From the NCBI GenBank assembly GCA_008802785.1, contig VUYT01000012.1, positions 124,001 to 188,000 of the forward strand: DNA of 64,000 nt, written 5' to 3'. The notes beneath the pieces were generated by a model, which saw only the letters and a program-made list of their open reading frames with translations, searched no databases and was not told the origin of the DNA. The position numbers and the translations under genes are program-made. Below, in pieces: positions 31,516 through 42,444 of the stretch; the first letter of the stretch is position 1; the number at the start of each line of letters is the position of its first letter. The DNA is from Symmetrospora coprosmae. Lineage: Eukaryota > Basidiomycota > Cystobasidiomycetes > Symmetrosporaceae.

Positions 31516-32094
31516 GCGCGCCATCGTCGACACATGGGCTCTCCTGGCGACAGGCCGCACGTTTTCCAGTCTTGCGGCGATCCCCTTCGACTCTTCTGCA
31601 TCTCGGGAGACTTGTTCTCTCGAATGCCCCACTTCTCGGTCGAGCGAGGCCTGACCCGGTGTCAGGTCCAAGCACGATACCGTGTATCGTAGTCTCTTTC
31701 TTTTCTCCTCGGTTCCTCTTTCGGGCGCGCATGCAAAGAGATGGATGTCTTGTCGCTCTCTTACGTCACGCGTCCTCTCCGCTCTACTTTCTCGAGTCCT
31801 CTGCTTCTCGTAATCTGGTATACCCGTTTGGCCTTAACAAGGTCGTGCTCATCATCGCGACTGTTCCAGTGTCTTCGCATGCCCTGCCGTGATCTTGTGG
31901 GGCGAAGGACATGTCACGGCCGCGGTCATCCGTACGGGGCGATTGCCCCCGAGGACCCGACTCGACTCAGCTTCTGGCCCGCCGGGGGTCGATTTTAGGA
32001 ATCGTGACTTGACCTGCTCAGTCTTGCTGCTTCCTCCTGATACTCGCGCAGTTATAGGCAGGATCGCAAGCACAGCGCATTCCACACGCACATC
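31516..32094. other. Gap between the LPMO and TRP5
   Basis: About 580 bases, pyrimidine-rich in the first half. It holds the LPMO 3' end and TRP5 promoter. No gene, RNA or clear repeat is supported. Confidence 0.4.
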
Positions 32095-34830
32095 ATGGCT
32101 CATCATCTGAAGCAGACGTTCGAGAGCAAGCGTGCCTTGGTGGGTGCAGCCCGTCCACATCCCCATCGCCCCCCTGCGCAGACGAGTCATGCACCGAGAG
32201 AGCGAAGGAACAGCAGGAAGCTGAAGCGATGCTCGCCTGTGGATCACACACACAGAGCATGCCCGTCTTTGTGACGTTCGTCACTGCAGGCTTCCCGCGA
32301 CCCGACATGACGGTCGATGTCATGCTCGCAATGGAGGCCGGCGGCGCCGACGTTATCGAGCTCGGCGTGCCCTTCTCGGACCCCATCGCAGACGGACCCG
32401 CCATCCAGCAGTCCAACGTGGTGCGTACCGATCTCCTTCGTGGGGCGGAATGTGCTCTCGTGCTGATGCGGCTGCGGCTTGACCTGCAACCCTCCTGCGT
32501 GTAGGTGGCACTCGAGCAAAATGTCGACCTCCCAATGGTCCTCTCCTTCGTCAAGGAAGCGAGAGCAAAGGGCCTCAAGGCGCCAGTCCTGCTCATGGGT
32601 GGGCCATGAGAGCGATCCATGCAGTCGCAGTACGATTCTCGCATGCAAAGCTGATCCATTACCACGACCCCATCTCTCCGCTCGTGACCGTGAGCAGGCT
32701 ACTATAACCCCATGCGAGCATATGGAGAGCGCGAGGCCGTCCGCGACGCAAGAGAGTACGGTGCAAATGGCTTCATCATGGTTGACCTGCCGCCTGAGGA
32801 GGCCATCAAGTTCCGCGAGATCTGCACAGAAGAGGGGTGAGCAGCTATGTCGCTTCCAGCAGGTGCGCCGGGAGCCTGGCTCACACTGAAGCATGTCCAC
32901 CTTCCCCTGTGCAGCATGAGCTACGTCCCGCTCATTGCCCCGTCCACCACCGACAAGCGCATTGCCTTCCTCGGCGGCATTGCCGACTCGTTCATCTATG
33001 TCGTCAGCAAGATGGGCACGACCGGCGCTTCGTCTACCGTCTCTACCGCTCTTCCCGAACTCCTCAACCGCATCAAGTCCAACCTACCGAACCCAAACAC
33101 GCCGCTGGCTGTCGGCTTTGGCGTGTCCACGGCTGAACATTTCGTCCAGATCGGAGAGGAGGCAGATGGTGTCGTCATCGGGAGCAAACTCGTCCAGATC
33201 CTGGAGAAGGCAGAAAAGGGCAAGGAGTGCGAGGAGCTACGCAAGTTCTGCGAGGAGGTTGGAGGCGGTGGTCAGCGCAAAGCACGAGCAAAGGCGCTCG
33301 GCAATGGTCACGATGCGCCCGTCAAGACGAACGGCAACGGTCATGCAGGCTTGACGGCGGAGGTCGACGTCGTGGAGCGGGCGAAGGAGGAGGCCAATGG
33401 CCTGCCCGCACACATTGTGCCAATCGTAGAGACGGTCGACAATGGGCCCTTACCCGGGACAGCGGACTCGCAGGAGTCGGCACCCATCAAGCAGCTCCCT
33501 GCGCGGTTCGGCGAGTTCGGCGGGCAGTATGTTCCGGAAGCGCTTTTTGACTGCTTGGTCGAGCTCGAGGCAGCACACCGGTCAGCGATGGCAGACCCGT
33601 CCTTCTGGGCGGAGTACGAATCCTACTTCCCGTACATCAACCGCCCATCAGAGCTCTACCTCGCTGAGAGGCTAACGGAGTTCGCCGGTGGTGCCAAGAT
33701 CTGGATGAAGCGCGAGGATCTCAATCACACTGGCTCGCACAAGATCAACAATGCGATCGGACAAATCCTGCTCGCGAAGCGGTTGGGCAAGAAGCGCATC
33801 ATTGCCGAGACGGGCGCAGGACAGCACGGTGTGGCCACGGCGACCGCCTGCGCCAAGTTCGGCTTGGAATGCGTCGTGTACATGGGCGCCGAAGACGTGC
33901 GGCGGCAGGCGCTCAACGTCTTCCGGATGAAGCTGCTCGGCGCAAAGGTCGTCTCTGTCGCGAGCGGGTCAAAGACGCTGAAGGATGCCATCAACGAGGC
34001 GATGCGCGAGTGGGTCTCGCATCTCGACACGACGCACTATCTGGTGGGCTCTGCCATCGGCCCGCACCCCTTCCCGACGATTGTGCGCGACTTTCAGTCT
34101 GTCATTGGCAAGGAGATCAAGAGTCAGCTGCGCGATCGCCTTGGCAAGCTTCCCGATGCAGTTGTAGCGTGCGTCGGCGGTGGCAGCAATGCTATCGGCA
34201 CCTTCCACCCCTTCATCGAGGACAAGTCGGTGCGTCTCATTGGCGTCGAGGCAGGAGGCAGCGGCGTCGACACGCCATACCACTCTGCGACGCTGGCCAA
34301 GGGCACCGTAGGCGTCCTGCACGGCGTCAAGACGTATCTACTGCAGACGCCGAGTGGGCAGATCACGGAGACGCACAGTATCAGCGCGGGACTCGACTAC
34401 CCGGGAGTTGGGCCAGAGCACGCCTGGCTCAAGGATAGCGGGCGCGCAGAGTACGTGGTTGCCACGGACGAGGACGCCCTGCGCGGGTTCAGGATGTGCA
34501 GCGAGAAGGAGGGCATCATTCCCGGTGCGTCACTCTGGTCTGAAAGGTCTGTCATCCGACACTTTGCTGAGGGACTTTGCCATTTCACAGCACTCGAGAC
34601 TGCGCACGCCATCTGGGCCACTGTGCAGCTCGCAAAGGAGCTGCCGAAGGACCAGAACATTGTCATGTGCCTGAGCGGCCGTGGAGACAAGGATGTCGAG
34701 CAGAGTGAGTCGTAGCGGGCCTGGCTGACACCGAAGACGATGTGAAGCTGAACGTCCCTCTTCTTTCTTCGCAGTCGCCGAGGTCCTGCCCAAGTGGGCC
34801 GAAAAGCTTGACTGGCATCTTGTGCAGTAG
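32095..34830 (+). CDS. TRP5: Bifunctional tryptophan synthase (alpha-beta fusion)
   Basis: Final enzyme of tryptophan synthesis: the alpha part splits indole-3-glycerol phosphate and the beta part condenses indole with serine using PLP. A first exon [15 protein letters not shown] joins through a GTGGGT intron to [14 protein letters not shown]. The alpha active site is seen in [19 protein letters not shown] (catalytic Glu and Asp), then VLLMG, YYNPM and the phosphate loop [10 protein letters not shown]. The beta part starts [17 protein letters not shown] and has the PLP Lys in [14 protein letters not shown], then [22 protein letters not shown] and [10 protein letters not shown]. The last intron joins EQ to [11 protein letters not shown] before the stop at 34830. 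About 75 linker residues with NGNGH repeats separate the domains. Six exons. Serine for the beta reaction could come from the pool used by the SHMT gene 17 kb away, but no link is implied. Confidence 0.96.
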
Positions 34831-35309
34831 ACGTCAGACTAGTCGTTGTTAGATGCTATCCTCCATGTCTCTGCTGCGCGCAATGCACGTCGTTACTGCC
34901 AGTCGGTGTCCGAGCTGTGCCTGTGTGTCATCGGCCCTGTCGTGATGGCTCGGGCTCGGGCTCGAGCTCGAGGATGTACGGACGGAACCCCTTTGTTCTT
35001 TGTTTGGGTCTCAACCGGGGGATGGGTCCTCAAACGGAGTGACGGAGAATCAACGATGGACACGATGAAGGCTTTCGCTCTCACTCGCACCTTGTCGGCT
35101 CCAGAATGCGAGTGCTGGATCGCACCGCGAGCTGCATCGACGTCTATACGCGGTTACAGAGCTGCACGTAGCGCCCCCGAACGCTCAACCTCCGGGACTC
35201 GCCTAAGGAGGAGCAGCTGCCAGTGGCCTGCAGGCTCGTGCAGGCTCTTCAACGGTGCCTTTCAAGCAGCTGAAGAAGCAGCAACGATTCCCGCCCGCAG
35301 CTAGCCACG
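34831..35309. other. Gap between TRP5 and the ankyrin gene
   Basis: About 480 bases. It contains GGCTCG repeats (34947-34970), ending in a perfect 12-base palindrome CTCGAGCTCGAG at 34961-34972. No gene is supported. Confidence 0.4.
34947..34972. repeat. GGCTCG short tandem repeat with 12-base palindrome
   Basis: Three GGCTCG units and one AGCTCG unit run head to tail. Their end overlaps CTCGAGCTCGAG, which equals its own reverse complement. It could be neutral or a binding site; position in the TRP5 to ankyrin gap gives no strong hint. Confidence 0.8.
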
Positions 35310-37586
35310 ATGGGCCGAGCGCTGCCTGACCATCTCCTCGCGCTGGCTTCGACGAGATCGACATATGTCCCGCTGGAGAAGACGGCCGAGCAGATCCGAC
35401 GCGTCGCACTCGAAGGAGATGTCCCCCGGCTGGACCGGCTGTGGACGTCTCTGCGCGTACGCTACCCTGCCAGCGACAACCTTGCACAGTGCCTCATCCA
35501 CCCAGAGCTCTACTCCAGGAATCCGACGCTGATTCTCGCGGCCGAGAAAAAGCTCGTCGATGTCGTCGCGTGGCTGTTGGATCAGGGCGTTGAGGAGGGA
35601 GGCATGAGCAAGGTGGGCTGCTCGCTGCATATCGATGCTGAGGACGTACTGTACCTGACGCAGGCTTTGGTTCATCTCACTGTCCCGCACAGAACACAAA
35701 TGGCGACAACATCCTACACATTGCAGCTGCAGGAGGTTGCCCGGAAATCATCGCGCTGTACCACGCTCGCTTTGCTGATGTCTATGAGTAGGTTGAGACG
35801 TCCTCTCCGACCGCCGTCACTGCGGTCGGACCAGGCTTACCGAGGCTGCTCCCACATAGCGATGATGAGAGCGGTATCCATCTTGTGGACTGGACCAACT
35901 CGAAAGGAGCAACAGCGCTCTGCTTGGCTTGTCAGGCCGGCAGCGAAGATGCCGTCATGGTAGGGAGCTTTGTCACACGCTGTTGTTGTCCAGCCAAAGC
36001 TGAATATGGACCCAACCTGACATGTGTCGCAGACCCTGCTCAGCCTCGGCGCGTCTTTCGAGCTGCACGACAACGAAGGTAACACTCCCCTCCACTACGC
36101 TGCAGCATGGGGCAAGATCGACATCATCCGTATTCTGATTCAACAGGGCGCCAACGCCTTTGTCAAGAACAACTCCGGCTACGCGCCCTCCGATCACGCT
36201 TATAGTGACAAGGTCGTGCAGGAGATTCAGAACGAAGTCCGGGGCGTCATAGAGGCGACGAAGCGGGCGCGGAGTGCAAAGGCCAGCAGGAAAGCATTGA
36301 GTGCACTAGAGTTGGGTCACGACCCGGATGACGAGGACGCGGTACAGGAGAACAGTCTCACATCAAGATCAGGCAAGATGTTGCCCGCACTGCCTCGCTT
36401 TCTGTCGCAGAGCCTAGGCGTCACTGTCGCATCGGGCTCACCGGGCGCGAAGAAGCTCGGCATGTCGGTCGGCAGTGGTGCCGTGCCGCCGCTTCCTTTG
36501 AAGCTCCTTTCTAGCGGCCTTCCTGTGCCGTCAACGCCTACTCTAGCCTCCTCGACTGGAGCCCGGTTGACGTACAACACAATGGAGACTCCTCCGCAGC
36601 ACAAGCTCCCGATGGACATCCCGCCGAGTCCAATGCCGCCGGGCAGTGGCACAGCAAGCGCCACATCTGGCAACGAACACGGCAAGGCGGTCGCAAGGAT
36701 GTACGCTCGCGACCACAATGCTCAGAGCGGTTTCCAGGCATCTGCTGCCTATAAGCATCTCGTCGGTAGTGCAACGAGCGCTACTGCCTCTCCTGAACGC
36801 AGGCCACCACTCGCCACAACAGGCTCTTCAACCGCGTCCTCCTCTTCGCATGCCCGGCGAGAGAGATCTTCTTCCAGCGACATTCTGTCAGGAGCAGCCA
36901 GCTCGTCTTCTAGTAGCAACGCGTCGAGCGCCGGGGGCCTCCGTTCGCCGGGTTCCAGCACGACCGAAGGCAGCCCCTTCTGGTCTTCGTCGACTGCAAG
37001 GAATCTCCCGCCGGTACCTCCGATCCCGGCTCCGCATCTGCAGCATACGCTGGCCTACCTGAACGCAACGAGCATTCCGCTACCCACCTCGCCACTGCCG
37101 GGAACCCCGACGCAGAGCAGCACAGGTCTTAAGAGCAGCGCCACATCCTTCTTTGCTGCACGTCTCAAGAGGTCGGGCTCCGGAGGCTCTGCTTCGCCCT
37201 CTCTCATCTCGCTCGCAACGTCAAACGTCGGGATAGGGACGGCGCCGGCGTCAGCTCTCGAGCCCAGCTTCTTCCCAAGGGAGGGGGTCAGAGACGGGTC
37301 GGCCTCAGCTGCATTGCCTGCCCTTCCGCGGGAAATGGACACTGCACCCCCTCTACCCGCAAAAAAGAGCAGCACGCATGCGTTTGCTGCGGGATTCGGA
37401 ATGCTCAAGCAGCATGCGTCCATTGCGGACCTGAGGAGCCAGGCCAAGAAGGGCGCGGAAGGAGGAGCTGCAGGCGTCGCGGCGCCTGTGCCTGCCGCAA
37501 CAAATGGGCCGCAATCTGTGTACACGCCTGCGCTGCACAAGTCTGGTTTCCAACTGGGCAGATCGCGTTCGCGAGCGGGGACGTAA
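35310..37586 (+). CDS. Ankyrin-repeat protein, Avo2-like plan
   Basis: Cytosolic scaffold-type protein. Ankyrin repeats occupy the first third: NPTLILAAEKKLVDVVAWLL, then NGDNILHIAAAGGCPEIIALY, GATALCLACQAGSEDAV and GNTPLHYAAAWGKIDIIRIL with LIQQGANAFVKNNSGYAPSD. Four introns separate these repeats, most cutting close to repeat borders. A basic helix (NEVRGVIEATKRARSAKASR) follows. The rest, about 400 residues, is one exon that is Ser/Pro/Ala-rich with no recognised domain. It holds several short Pro-rich motifs (PPVPPIPAPH, PPLPAKK) that could bind SH3 or WW domains. The repeat count, the GNTPLHYAAAWGK repeat and the disordered tail recall yeast Avo2 of TORC2, but that is a loose resemblance. 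Start at 35310 gives MGRALPDHLL; stop at 37586. Confidence 0.75.
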
Positions 37587-37771
37587 CGAGACGGGCTGTG
37601 ACGTGACTCCAAGTGTCGCGACTCCCACACCATGTAGCCATAGGGCAGTGATGCAATAGACTGCAGAGCAATGACTTGCTGTTTGCCCAAACGTCTCGAA
37701 GCTGCCTGACCGCATCTCGGTCTCGTGCTTCCAGCTCGCTCTTGTCCCAATCGACGTATCCAGCCTCGACC

Positions 37772-40700
37772 ATGGCGAGCAATAGAAGCAGACCAGGCGG
37801 CGCAAGAGGACCTCCTCCTTCACTCGGACGCGCTATGCCGGCTCCTCTGCCTTCTTCGTCGTCCTCCTCTTCCTCTAGCTTCCCTGGCTCAAGCTCTTCT
37901 GCCCCTGGCTCGAGTGCCTCGTCATTCCCCGGCAGCTCCTCAGCAGGCGCCGGCACCACCACCAGCAGCAACAGCAACGCCTCACCTCGTTTCCCCAGGA
38001 TCCGAGCGCGCTACGCTCAGCTCAAGGGCACGCGCGCTTTCCGCACCATCGCCTTCGTTAATGCGCACCGCCGAGGCTTCTTCGGTGGAGCGGTGCTGCT
38101 GTACCTCGGCTCGTCGTACCTGTCTGCAGCGGTGCATGCTCGCAAGCGGGACCGCATCCACCCGAGCTCGTACCTGTACTGGAAGATCTACGATGGAGGG
38201 ATCGTCGAGGCAAAGAGCTCTGCGAATGTGCTCAGCAATCTGCTGTTTACGAGCGGCGGAGGCGGCAGCGATGAACCAGCGAGGATCATGACCATTTTCG
38301 ACGTCGTGAAGACGCTGAGCTGGGCTGCTCGAGATGACCGGATAGTGAGCAGGATCCTATCTTACCCTTTGTCTGCTGAGAACGCGTCCGGTACTGACCG
38401 TCCTCCTTCGCCCGTCCCTTCCAAACAGAAAGGCATCATTGCCGACTTCTCCTCCTTGTCCTCGCCTGCCGTTCAGTCGCCGTATTCGCTAGGCCTAGCG
38501 CAGATAGAAGAGATATGCGATGCCGTTGAAGAGCTGAACACCTTCAAGAACGAGCGGCTCGGCGCCGAGAACTGGAGGTCCATCGCTTTCACAGATACTT
38601 TCGACAGTCAGGGGCAGTATGCGCTAGCATCGTCTTTCCAGGAGGTGAGTATGTCTCAATGCTCAAGAAAAGAAGCGACTTTGCGCTTAGCAGCGATTCC
38701 GACTCCTCCACACGCACGAGCGCACAGATCTACGTACAGCCAACAGGCGAAGTACCGCTTACAGGCCTAGGCAGCCAGCTGCCCTTCTTCAAGCGCCTCA
38801 TCGACTGGCTTGGCATCACGGTCCAGGCAGAAGCGCGTGAGGAATACAAGTCGTTTATCGCGCAGTACACGTCAGAAAAGCTCTCCGCGCCGCAAACCGA
38901 GAACCAGCTCGAAATCATGAACAGCCTGAACGACCTCATGCTCGGCCGGATAGCGCGCAACAGATACAGCGTCGGTCCAGCTACATTACCTCTGGACAGC
39001 GATGCTAGCTCGAGTGCACAAGGATTGGCTGCGGAGTCTGTGGAAACTGCTTCGAACCAACCGCTTACGCTGGCAAGTCCGCTGGAGACGAGCGAAGTGC
39101 CAACATCAAGTAGGGTGTCTCCGGAAGGCGACGAAACAAAGGAAATCGGCGCGCACTCTACGACAGCCGCGGAGGCAGATGCCGCGCTGCCAAAGGCAGA
39201 TGCCGCGCTGCCAAAGTCGCTGACAGTCGGAGGAGATGCAGCCTTGCAAAAGGTAAGGCGCTCTCGTGGCTGACCAGCCTACTGAGAGCAGGACGGCTGA
39301 ACATCTCGGCTGCGACAGATGCGAGACATCACCATGGGAGGCCCCTATTCGGCCAAGGAAGCTGCCGAGAATGGTCTCATCACTGGCATCTCTTACCGGC
39401 AATACGTGCTGGACAGCGTCCTAGAAGCTGAGCATGGAGGAAGCGAAGACAATAAGCTCATGGTGGGTGCTCATCTGCTGTGCATGGAAGGGATCCACAG
39501 GCCAATGCGCAGTCTCTTCAGGGATTCTACCATTACCACAGGGTGATGAATAGGGCGATGGCACGCAGCAAGGAGCCTATCATGGACGTGGGCGTCGTCT
39601 ATCTCATGGGAACTATCGGTGAAAGTGTGAGTGTATGCCCGGCATAAACAGTGGCATGGTCCTCCGCTGAAATACGCTTTTTGCCTCTGTGCGCGTAGGG
39701 CGACTTCGACGCTGGGTCTGTTGTGAGGGGCTTGCGGCAAGCAGGCGAGGACGACGACATCGGCTGTGTCGTCCTCCGGATCGACTCGGGCGGTGGCGGA
39801 GTAGTCGACTCCGACAGCATCGACCAGGCTGTTCGAGACCTCCGCGAGAAGAAGGGCAAGGTCGTCATTGCCAGCTTCAGCAATGCTGCCGCTAGCGGAG
39901 GGTATCTCGCTGCATGTCATACGTAGGTCCTCGCGAGCATCAAGATCCAGCCAGCCTGAGCTGAATCGAGTCTCTCTATCCGCAGCGATGCGATCATGGC
40001 TCATGGTGAGTAGAATGTCCATGCACAGGACAGCGTCTCAGTATCTGCAGGCTAACTCGAGAGGTCCCGATGGTTCTTAGCGAGCACCCTTACAGGCTCT
40101 ATCGGCGTTGCCGCCCTGCGCCCGTCCTTCACTCCTACCTTCACGGACAAGCTTAAGGTTACCGTTCAGTCCATCCTGACTGGGTCCGACTACTCAGACC
40201 TGACGAAGGAGCTCACGGGGCCCAATTTGGCAAAGTACAAGATGCACGTCGACGAGATGTACGATGACTTCAAAAGCCGCGTGGTGGAAGGGCGAGAGAT
40301 GCACCCGGACATGATCCAGCACCTGGCTGGAGGGCGGGTCTACACGGGCCAGATGGCTTTCGACATGCTCGAAGAGGTCAACAAGAATAGGCCGGCAGTG
40401 GAAGACCTGCCGGGTACTGTGAGACTGCCACACTCTGGAGCTAGTCAGCAGAAGCAAGACACACCCTCGACCGCAGCAAGTAAAGCTGGAGAAGGAGTGC
40501 AATTGGCTGAGGGGCAAGAGATGTCGCCCTTCTCGGTCGTAGAGGAGCCTGTCGAAGCTGCGGATGCGATATCGACAGGAAGCTCAGAGGCCGTATCACT
40601 AGAATCCGGTCCGCTCGGGCGAGGCATCGTGGACGGACTTGGAGGTATCCGGGATGCAGCCGCACTCGCAGCGGAGGTCTACCTAGTGGGTCACTGCATC

Positions 40701-41169
40701 CTGCTCATTGAGCGGCTGATCGCCTCGCTGAACGCATTTCTCTGCATGGTAGACCCGCTCGTTGGCAGCACTCAAGCTTGAAAAGCCAGGCATTACGGAC
40801 GCGGAAGCGATCCAGGAGATCCTGCCGGGCATGAAGTTTGAGGTGGACGATCAAAAAGTTGTCGTGCCGATCGACGTCGATCTGAAGCAGTTCCCGGTCG
40901 AGAAGAGCTTCTGGCAGCTATACAAGGAGATGGCAAACAAGGGCGACGCCATTAACGATCCTGGACATGCCGGCGGCCCATCCTCGATGGTCAATCTGAT
41001 CAAGGTCGCTGTTGCCGGATGGGTGCTGTCGTCCGCCGCGAAGGTCCTCACGGAGGAGATGGACAGCTTGGGACTGGCAGACGTCCGGAGAGCGATGGGC
41101 GTTGGCAGCAGAAGCAGAGGACGGGCGTACATGAGAGCAGAGGCTCCGCGGTGGTCCGGCATCCGATAG
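37772..41169 (+). CDS. SppA-type signal peptide peptidase (S49), fungal
   Basis: Membrane serine protease of the long (67K) SppA type, with two domain copies. The N-terminus is Ser/Pro/Gly-rich, then a membrane span (RGFFGGAVLLYLGSSYLSAA). The first domain carries IYVQPTGEVPLTGLGSQLP and EEYKSFIAQYTSEK, whose Lys aligns with the E. coli SppA general base (TYKSAVEPF). After ITMGGPYSAKEAAENGL the second domain has VVYLMGTIGES, CVVLRIDSGGGGV, and the nucleophile Ser in NAAASGGYLAA. STLTGSIGVAAL and GRVYTGQMAFDML follow. An extra C-terminal part with RGIVDGLGGIRDAA and a long tail ends at 41169. Both catalytic residues are present, so it should be active. A 21-base tandem repeat sits in the linker at 39173-39214. 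About ten exons. Location (ER or mitochondrial membrane) is not clear from sequence. Confidence 0.85.
39173..39214 (+). repeat. Perfect 21-base tandem duplication in the SppA gene
   Basis: Two identical copies of a 21-base unit beginning AGGCAGATGCCGCGCTGCCA encode ADAALPK twice in the linker before the second protease domain. The unit is a multiple of three, so copy-number change would keep the frame. Confidence 0.92.
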
Positions 41170-41477
41170 CTAGCGTGGAGCGCGCGCAGAGCATGGACCG
41201 GCTCGTAGCGTGTAGGTACACATGTGCTTGTTGTCAACCTTCCACTCTCTACGGTCTCGGTCATGTTACATCGCAACGCTCCCCCATCCGCCTTGCGCCG
41301 GCCGGATGTGACGTGAATGATTCAGCAGCTGCTTACTCAGGTCACGTGCCAGGCACGGGCGGACTTGACGGATCGCGCAATCCCGCATAAAAGCCACGAG
41401 ACGAGGCCAGGCGTGCTCCTTCCCTCTGCTCACAACCGCTAACCCCTTCCACATTCATCCTTTCATTACTTCTTGCC
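41170..41477. promoter_or_regulatory. GST promoter region with CACGTG and TATA-like box
   Basis: A CACGTG core lies at 41343-41348, about 130 bases before the GST start, and a TATA-like CATAAAAG at 41386-41393, about 85 bases before it. The order and spacing fit a fungal core promoter. No gene is seen. Confidence 0.5.
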
Positions 41478-42391
41478 ATGGCCAACACTGCTGCCAAGTC
41501 CGGAAACCTCGTCCTATGGTCCGCCCGCGTCTGCCCGTGGGCGCAGCGCGCGACTCTGGCCCTCATCGAGACTGGACTGGATCACAGCATCCAGGAAATC
41601 GATCTGCAGAACAAGCCCGACTTCTACAACGACAAGATCAATCCGGCTTCGAAGGTGCCTGTGCTTCAGATTGGCGGTACCGATGAGAAGGACGAAGGCG
41701 TGCCAAGGATCCCAGAGTCCGGCGTGCTCCTCGAGCTCATCAGCGAGCTTGCGGACGTCAGAGGCGCTAGAACTCTTACTCCGTCCGACCCTATCGAGAG
41801 AGGTGGGACTGCTCCCTGCTGATCATGTTCGAAGGCTTCGAACTGACATACGTTATTGCGTGCACCTGTTGCCCTCTTCCTACAACCTGCAAATGCAGCC
41901 GAGGCGCGCTACTTCATCGAGCGATACCATCAACTCGTCCAAGGGCCATTCATGGCAACCCTATATCGAGGCGAGGCCGACAAGGTCGCCGACATCTACC
42001 CCGCCGTGAAGGAGATCCAGAGCATTCTGGCAAAGCGGAAGGAGAAGAGCGGCGGTCCCTTCTGGCATGGCAGCCAGCCTGGCATTGCCGACCTCGGCAT
42101 CGCCCCCTTCGTCGGGCGCTTGAAGGCTTTCGCGTCGACCATTGAGCCTTTGAAGTCGTCCGATCTCGCCAACCGGCTCTACGACCCGAAGGGCGAGTTT
42201 GCGTTGTTTGCGGAGTACACGGACGCCTTGATGTCTCGACCCTCGTGGAGCGAGACCTTCGACCACGACTAGTGAGTTAGCATCAGCAGCAGTATGCATG
42301 GCTCGTATCATCAGGGCTGATGCCCCCTTACCCTCGCAGCATTGTCTCGTACAGCCAGAGTCGGATCGAGAAGATGCGCGCGGGCCAGTGA
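41478..42391 (+). CDS. Glutathione S-transferase, omega-like
   Basis: Soluble thiol transferase or dehydroascorbate-reductase-type GST. Exons 41478-41802, 41899-42271 and 42340-42391 join in frame to about 249 residues. The thioredoxin-like N-terminal domain has LWSARVCPWAQR, whose Cys in CPWA is the omega-class nucleophile, then the cis-Pro and glutathione contacts VPVLQIGG and PESGVLLE. The helical C-terminal domain has RYFIERYHQLVQGPF, DIYPAVKEIQSILAKR and SQPGIADLGIAPFVGRL. The final exon adds YIVSYSQSRIEKM after DHD; without it the frame would stop at 42272, so the short last exon is a splice choice favoured by family-like extension. It ends 53 bases before the converging THOC1 gene. Confidence 0.9.
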
Positions 42392-42444
42392 TTTTAGCAG
42401 CCTCGACTATTCTGCAGTGATGTGTAGATATAGCACAAGATTTC

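Noticed and set aside
36024-37586. Separate 520-codon gene
   Set aside because: It starts inside an ankyrin repeat and continues the repeat of the upstream exons; taken as the last exon of the ankyrin gene.
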